Of a stretch of 64,000 bases of DNA, positions 59,734-64,000 are shown in pieces. The notes under the pieces were generated by a model that was given only the letters and a program-made list of their open reading frames with translations, had not been told where the DNA came from and ran no database searches. This DNA is from Candidatus Polarisedimenticolia bacterium (GTDB lineage Bacteria > Acidobacteriota > Polarisedimenticolia > Gp22-AA2 > AA152), in assembly GCA_036004685.1 (NCBI GenBank), contig DASYRE010000006.1, positions 1 to 64,000 on the forward strand, read 5' to 3'. A program made the translations under genes and the position numbers. The first letter of the stretch is position 1. Each line of letters opens with the position of its first letter.

Positions 59734-60743
59734 GCGGACCGCCGCTGCTCGAGGTGGAGGATCTCCGCGTCGAGTTCGCCGCGCCCGAGGGGACGATCCG
59801 GGCCGTGGACGGCGTCTCCTTCCACGTCGCGGAGGGGGAGACGCTGGGGCTGGTGGGGGAATCGGGCTGCGGCAAGAGCGTCACCGCCCTCGCCCTGCTC
59901 CGGCTGATCGCCCCGCCCGGACGGATCGCGGCAGGCAGGATCCGCTACCGCGGGCGGGATATCATGTCCCTGAGCGAGCCGGAGATTCGCAAGATCCGGG
60001 GCAAGGAGATCGCCCTCATCTTCCAGGAGCCGGTCGCGGCGTTGAATCCGGTCTTCACCGTGGGCTCCCAGATCGCCGAGGCGATACGCGTCCACAACAG
60101 GATGCCGAAGCGGGAGGCCCTGGCGGAAGCGGTGCGGCTGCTCCAGCTCGTCCAAATCCCCGATCCCGAGCGGCGCATCCGTGAATATCCCCACCAGCTC
60201 AGCGGCGGGATGTGCCAGCGCGTCATGATTGCCATGGCCCTCTCCTGCAAGCCGTCCCTGATCGTCGCCGACGAGCCGACGACGGCGCTGGACGTGACGA
60301 TTCAGGCGGAAATCCTCGACCTTCTCCGTCGCCTGCGCTCGCAGTTCGGATTGTCGGTGCTCCTGATCAGCCACAATCTCGGCGTGATCGCCGAATCGGC
60401 CCACCGCGTAGCGGTGATGTACGCGGGGCGAATCGTCGAGGAAGCGCCGGTGAGGGAGATCTTCGCGTCGCCCAAGCATCCCTACACGCTCGGTCTTCTG
60501 AGGTCGATGCCGCGCCTCGGGGAGCGCTCGCGGTCCGGCCGCCGGCGGCTGCCGATCATTTCCGGAAGCGTTCCCGATCCGGGCCGCCGGGAGCCGGGAT
60601 GCTCCTTCGCGCCGCGCTGCCCGGAGGTCATGGAAGCGTGCCGGAGGGAAGACCCCGCGCTTCTGCCGCTCGGCCCCGGGCGCCGGGTCGCCTGCTTCCT
60701 GCACCATCCTCCCGCCGCCGCGGAAAGGACGGCGCCCCGATGA
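59730..60743 (+). CDS. oligopeptide/dipeptide ABC transporter ATPase (OppD/DppD type)
   Basis: 337 residues from TTG 59730 overlapping the mutase stop. Walker [13 protein letters not shown], signature [15 protein letters not shown], Walker [16 protein letters not shown]-loop LISHNLGV. The C-terminal oligopeptide-type extension has [14 protein letters not shown], a cysteine cluster typical of OppD/F. ATP-binding half of a peptide or nickel-type importer; permease and binding-protein genes are not adjacent. Confidence 0.94.
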   Translation: MSGPPLLEVEDLRVEFAAPEGTIRAVDGVSFHVAEGETLGLVGESGCGKSVTALALLRLIAPPGRIAAGRIRYRGRDIMSLSEPEIRKIRGKEIALIFQEPVAALNPVFTVGSQIAEAIRVHNRMPKREALAEAVRLLQLVQIPDPERRIREYPHQLSGGMCQRVMIAMALSCKPSLIVADEPTTALDVTIQAEILDLLRRLRSQFGLSVLLISHNLGVIAESAHRVAVMYAGRIVEEAPVREIFASPKHPYTLGLLRSMPRLGERSRSGRRRLPIISGSVPDPGRREPGCSFAPRCPEVMEACRREDPALLPLGPGRRVACFLHHPPAAAERTAPR

Positions 60744-61741
60744 GCGTCCCGGAAGAGACGACCCTCTTGGAGGTCCGCGGGCTGAAGAAGCACTTTCCCA
60801 TCCGGCGGGGCGTGTTCTCCAAAGTCAGCGGCTACGTGCGCGCCGTGGACGGCGTCGATCTCTCCTTGAGGCGGGGCGAGACCCTGGGGCTGGTGGGGGA
60901 GTCGGGGAGCGGAAAGACGACGACGGGACGCTGTATCCTCCGGCTGATGGAGCCGACCGCGGGGACGATCACCTTCGAAGGAGCGGATCTCCTGGCGCTC
61001 TCCGCGCCGGAGATGCGCAAGATGCGCCGGGAGATGCAGGTCATCTTCCAGGACCCTTACAGCTCCCTGAATCCGCGGATGAGAGTCGGGACGATCGTCG
61101 GGGAGCCGCTGGCCATCCACAAGATCGCGCGCGGCAGCGAGCGCTCGGATCGCGTCGCGGAGCTGCTGCGGCGGGTCGGACTGGACCCCTCGGCCATGAA
61201 GCGTTATCCTCACGAGTTTTCGGGGGGGCAGCGCCAGCGCATCGGCATCGCCCGGGCCCTGGCGCTGAAGCCGAAGCTGATCATCTGCGACGAGCCGGTT
61301 TCGGCGCTCGACGTCTCGATCCAGGCCCAGGTGGTCAACCTCCTGATGGATCTTCAGGACGAGTTCTCGCTGACGTATCTCTTCATCGCGCACGATCTGA
61401 GCGTGGTGGAGCACATCAGCGACCGGGTGGCGGTGATGTACCTGGGGAAAATCGTGGAAGTGGCCGACGCCGAGACGCTCTATCGGGACCCGAAGCATCC
61501 CTATACCAAGGCGCTCCTCTCGGCGATTCCCGTCCCGGATCCGGACGCTCGCCCGCAGCGGACGCTTTTGAAGGGGGAGCTGCCGAGCCCGGCGCTCCCT
61601 CCTCCCGGGTGCGCCTTCCACCCGCGGTGTCCCGTGGCGGTGGAGGAATGCTCGCGGACGGAGCCGGCGCTGCGGCGGGTCGGGAAGGATCAGCTCGCCG
61701 CGTGCCTTCTGGTCCCGGAGGCGGCGGAACGTCCCGACTGA
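60740..61741 (+). CDS. oligopeptide/dipeptide ABC transporter ATPase (OppF/DppF type)
   Basis: 333 residues from ATG 60740 overlapping oppD-like stop (ATGA). Walker [13 protein letters not shown], signature [15 protein letters not shown], Walker [28 protein letters not shown]-terminal [22 protein letters not shown] is OppF-like; C-terminal [14 protein letters not shown] gives the cysteine cluster. Would pair with the upstream ATPase as a heterodimer. Confidence 0.94.
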   Translation: MSVPEETTLLEVRGLKKHFPIRRGVFSKVSGYVRAVDGVDLSLRRGETLGLVGESGSGKTTTGRCILRLMEPTAGTITFEGADLLALSAPEMRKMRREMQVIFQDPYSSLNPRMRVGTIVGEPLAIHKIARGSERSDRVAELLRRVGLDPSAMKRYPHEFSGGQRQRIGIARALALKPKLIICDEPVSALDVSIQAQVVNLLMDLQDEFSLTYLFIAHDLSVVEHISDRVAVMYLGKIVEVADAETLYRDPKHPYTKALLSAIPVPDPDARPQRTLLKGELPSPALPPPGCAFHPRCPVAVEECSRTEPALRRVGKDQLAACLLVPEAAERPD

Positions 61742-61875
61742 ACCTGATTTCCTTCGGATTCGTATATCCGTTTGTTTCGCGAACCTGAAATCCCGCCCGG
61801 CCCATCCGGTCCCGGCGGCCGCCGTGCTTGCGGCCGCGCGGGGGCTCGTTCGACGCGAATCTTCTGAGGTGATGA

Positions 61876-63477
61876 ATGAACAGGTGGTCCCGACGCATAC
61901 TGTCCGGAATTCTGGCCTTCGCCTGCCTGGCCCCGGCCGGGCCGGGCCCGAGAGCCCAGGAGTCTCCGCCCGCCGCGACCCCGGCCGCTGCCGGCGACCT
62001 TCCCGCCGCGCCGCTCTCGCTGGCGGAGGTGCTGAAATCTTCGCTCGAGAAGAACCTCGATCTCATCATCACCCGGTTCGATCCGAAGATCGCGGAGACC
62101 AGCATCACGGCGGCCGAGGCGGCCTTCGATCCGCAGGTCTTCGGCAGCGCCCAGGTCGGCGAGGACAACTCGCCGCAGGCGGACCGCCTCAGCGGAGAGT
62201 TCGTCAGCGCCTCCAAAGACAGGACCTTCTCCGCGAGCTACATCGACCCGCTGCGGATCGGGAGCACCTTCCAGTTCGACGTCTTCGCGAACCGGCACCT
62301 GCCGGGCGATCCGGGCCCGACCTACTTCTCCCAGGCGCTCGCCACCTACACGCAGCCTTTGCTGCGGAACTTCGGGAAGAAGGTGAACGAGACTCAGATC
62401 ACCATCGCCCGGAACAACCGGGACATGAGCCGCTCGCGCTTCCGGCAGGTCGTCATGGATACCCTGTCGACCTCGGAGAAGGCCTACTGGGATCTGAATT
62501 TCGCCATCATGAACCTTAAGACGACCGAGGCCTCCCTGAAGCTGGCGGAGGACTTCCTGGGCCAGACCGAGATCAAGGTCAAGGTGGGCACCCTTCCCCC
62601 CATCGAGATCACCCAGGCGCAGGCGGGGGTGGCCGATCGTGAGGAGGCGGTGATTCTGGCCAAGAACGCCATCCTCACCGCCGAGGACAACCTGCGGCAG
62701 CTGATGAACATCCCGCCCGATTCGCCGCTGTGGAAGCAGCCGATCCAGCCGACCGATCAGCCCCAGGTCCTGGACAAGGTGATCGACATGGACGAGGCGA
62801 TCCGGACGGCGCTGCGGCAGCGCCCCGATCTCGAGCAGGCGCGGCTCGATCTCGCCAATCGCGAAGCGGATCTGGTCTTCCGGCGCAACCAGAAGCTCTA
62901 CCGCCTCGATCTGATCGCGCGCTACGGCGCGAGCGGTCTGGCGGGGAATTTCTTCGTGCGAGATCCGGTCACGGGCGCGATCCTTCTCGACCCCGGGGGC
63001 CGGCCCTTGATCGACTCGACGGGCGTCGGACAGACCTTCAGCGACATCGCCCAGCGGGATTCGAGCACCTGGAGCGCCGAGCTGCAGCTCGGGATTCCGA
63101 TCCGGAACCGGGCCGCCGAAGCGGCCTACGCCGCCTCGCACTATGAGGAGGAGCGCTCGAAGGTCACGATCGAGCAGCTGGAGCAGGGAGCCCGGGTGGA
63201 GGCCCGCAACGCGGTGCGCCAGATCGAGACCAACCTCAAGCGGGTCAAGGCGGCGCAGGTCAATACCAAGCTCCAGCACGAGAAGCTGGACGCGGAGCAG
63301 AAGAAATACGCCAACGGGATGAGCACCACCTTTCAGATCCTCCAGTTCCAGACCGACCTCACGAGCGCGGAGAGCCGCGAGAACCAGGCGATCGTCGACT
63401 ATAATAAGTCGCTCGTGGAGCTGGACCGGGTGCTCGGAATCCTGCTCGACACGAGGAACATCACCATCGCGGAATGA
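61876..63477 (+). CDS. TolC-family outer-membrane channel protein
   Basis: 533 residues. N-terminal signal peptide (MNRWSRRILSGILAFACLAPAGPGPRAQ), then the two OEP repeats: LSLAEVLKSSLEKNLDLIITRFD and EKAYWDLNFAIMNLKTTEASLKLAEDFL in the first, DEAIRTALRQRPDLEQARLDLANREADLVF and NAVRQIETNLKRVKAAQVNTKLQHEKLDAEQKKYANGMSTTFQIL in the second. Forms a trimeric channel-tunnel for efflux or type I secretion. The matching inner-membrane pump is not in the window. GAGGTG precedes the ATG. Confidence 0.92.
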   Translation: MNRWSRRILSGILAFACLAPAGPGPRAQESPPAATPAAAGDLPAAPLSLAEVLKSSLEKNLDLIITRFDPKIAETSITAAEAAFDPQVFGSAQVGEDNSPQADRLSGEFVSASKDRTFSASYIDPLRIGSTFQFDVFANRHLPGDPGPTYFSQALATYTQPLLRNFGKKVNETQITIARNNRDMSRSRFRQVVMDTLSTSEKAYWDLNFAIMNLKTTEASLKLAEDFLGQTEIKVKVGTLPPIEITQAQAGVADREEAVILAKNAILTAEDNLRQLMNIPPDSPLWKQPIQPTDQPQVLDKVIDMDEAIRTALRQRPDLEQARLDLANREADLVFRRNQKLYRLDLIARYGASGLAGNFFVRDPVTGAILLDPGGRPLIDSTGVGQTFSDIAQRDSSTWSAELQLGIPIRNRAAEAAYAASHYEEERSKVTIEQLEQGARVEARNAVRQIETNLKRVKAAQVNTKLQHEKLDAEQKKYANGMSTTFQILQFQTDLTSAESRENQAIVDYNKSLVELDRVLGILLDTRNITIAE

Positions 63478-63502
63478 GTCGCTCCCCTTCTCGGGCGCCT
63501 GA

Positions 63503-64000
63503 GTGAACGGACCCGCCGAGCCGGCGGCCCCGCCGCCCGGCGATCTCGGACCCCTGCAGGCCCTCGGCCGCGTGGCGAGAATCTTCTACGCGCCGCGAGC
63601 CGCCAGCGCCGAGATCCGGGAGCGGCCCAACTGGGTCTTCCCCCTCCTCCTGTCGGTCCTGTTCTCCTTCCTGTTGTGGGGGGCGCTGTTCGCCCGTCCC
63701 GAATGGCAGCAAGCCCTGCGACAATCGATCGCCGCGGCTCCCGCGAAGCTCGGGGAGCTCGAGAAGGTGCAGACTCTCAAGGCGATGCAGGTCGCCGCCA
63801 CGGTCATGGCGCTCGCGGCCCCGATCCTCGGCAACCTCTTCCTGGCCATGCTGCTCTGGGGCATCGCCACGTTGCGCGAGGGGAAGGCCCCCTTCGTGAC
63901 CGTCTTCTCGTTCGAAGTCCACGCGCAGATGGTGACCGTCGTGCCCCAGGCGATCGGACTGGGCGTTCTCGTGGCCAGCCGGGGCGGGAGTCTCGCCGAC
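63503..64000 (+). CDS. Yip1-family membrane protein, truncated by window end
   Basis: 166 residues visible from GTG 63503, open to the window edge. After a Pro/Ala-rich start comes LQALGRVARIFYAPRAASAEIRERPNWVFPLLLSVLFSFLLWGALF, then a second helix region (MALAAPILGNLFLAMLLWGIATLREG) and FVTVFSFEVHAQMVTVVP. The early 'F..P..A...I...PNWVFPLL' pattern fits Yip1/YIF1-like bacterial membrane proteins. Often found beside TolC/MacAB-type genes; function unknown. Confidence 0.72.
   Translation, partial: MNGPAEPAAPPPGDLGPLQALGRVARIFYAPRAASAEIRERPNWVFPLLLSVLFSFLLWGALFARPEWQQALRQSIAAAPAKLGELEKVQTLKAMQVAATVMALAAPILGNLFLAMLLWGIATLREGKAPFVTVFSFEVHAQMVTVVPQAIGLGVLVASRGGSLAD

Overview
This is one contiguous stretch of a high-GC (about two-thirds G+C by eye) bacterial chromosome that covers the replication-origin neighbourhood. 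A Gram-negative (two-membrane) cell is suggested by a TolC-type outer-membrane channel, a gyrase B with the long Gram-negative-type insert, and LepB/DUF4845 and YidC/YidD genes. The order parA-parB-bactofilin-F1 ATPase beside rsmG-jag-yidC-yidD-rnpA-rpmH-oriC-dnaA-dnaN-gyrB-gyrA resembles Acidobacteriota and some former deltaproteobacteria. I infer an Acidobacteriota-like organism, but no rRNA is present to prove it. There are no phage, IS or CRISPR elements; this is a core-genome window.

Layout. (1) 24-7183: a nucleotidyltransferase, a DinG-type helicase with an N-terminal JAB domain, an SDR oxidoreductase, a ceramidase-like hydrolase followed by a small secreted-protein gene broken at a homopolymer, and a 1.2-kb gene-poor stretch with tandem hairpin repeats. 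(2) 7184-9311: an unknown protein and a hybrid GAF/histidine kinase/receiver protein. (3) 9373-20595, all minus strand: F1-ATPase (atpHAGDC) with its own promoter and no F0 genes, bactofilin, parB, parA, parS, rsmG, jag, yidC, yidD, rnpA, rpmH. (4) 20596-29015: origin with an inverted DnaA-box pair, then dnaA, dnaN, gyrB, gyrA. (5) 29044-33368: transaldolase-like enzyme and a three-gene biotin-dependent acyl-CoA carboxylase operon ending in a shared bidirectional terminator with the HU gene. (6) 33899-36682: UbiA/MqnP-like prenyltransferase, UbiX, PilZ protein, LarB. (7) 36754-40817: the macromolecular-synthesis operon rpsU-dnaG-rpoD, bounded by a near-consensus promoter and a strong terminator. 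(8) 40855-48178: metabolic genes (two aminotransferases, DJ-1/PfpI, FGGY kinase, Gfo/Idh/MocA oxidoreductase, a membrane-anchored PsbP/DcrB-like protein). (9) 48179-52766: a CAU-anticodon tRNA, then zinc-ribbon protein, RNase H-like protein, YggS, DivIVA-like protein, HutI and a cyclodeaminase-family protein. (10) 52773-57904, minus: DUF4845 protein, lepB, lepA, tsaD, mtnA. (11) 58129-64000: methylmalonyl-CoA mutase large chain, OppD/OppF-type ATPases, a TolC-family channel and a Yip1-like membrane protein cut by the window edge.

How it fits together. Replication initiation, segregation, topology and priming/transcription genes lie within 25 kb. The acyl-CoA carboxylase and the mutase would form the propionyl-CoA to succinyl-CoA route, with the epimerase and the B12-binding subunit elsewhere. 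Two promoter styles recur: extended -10 elements (TGC-TATAAT type) and -10 hexamers only 6-11 bases before a start codon with no ribosome-binding site, which suggests leaderless transcripts. The most notable items are the JAB-DinG fusion, the F1 operon lacking F0 subunits, the frameshifted gene after the ceramidase, and the promoter architecture. I did not find a convincing wholly new multi-gene system.
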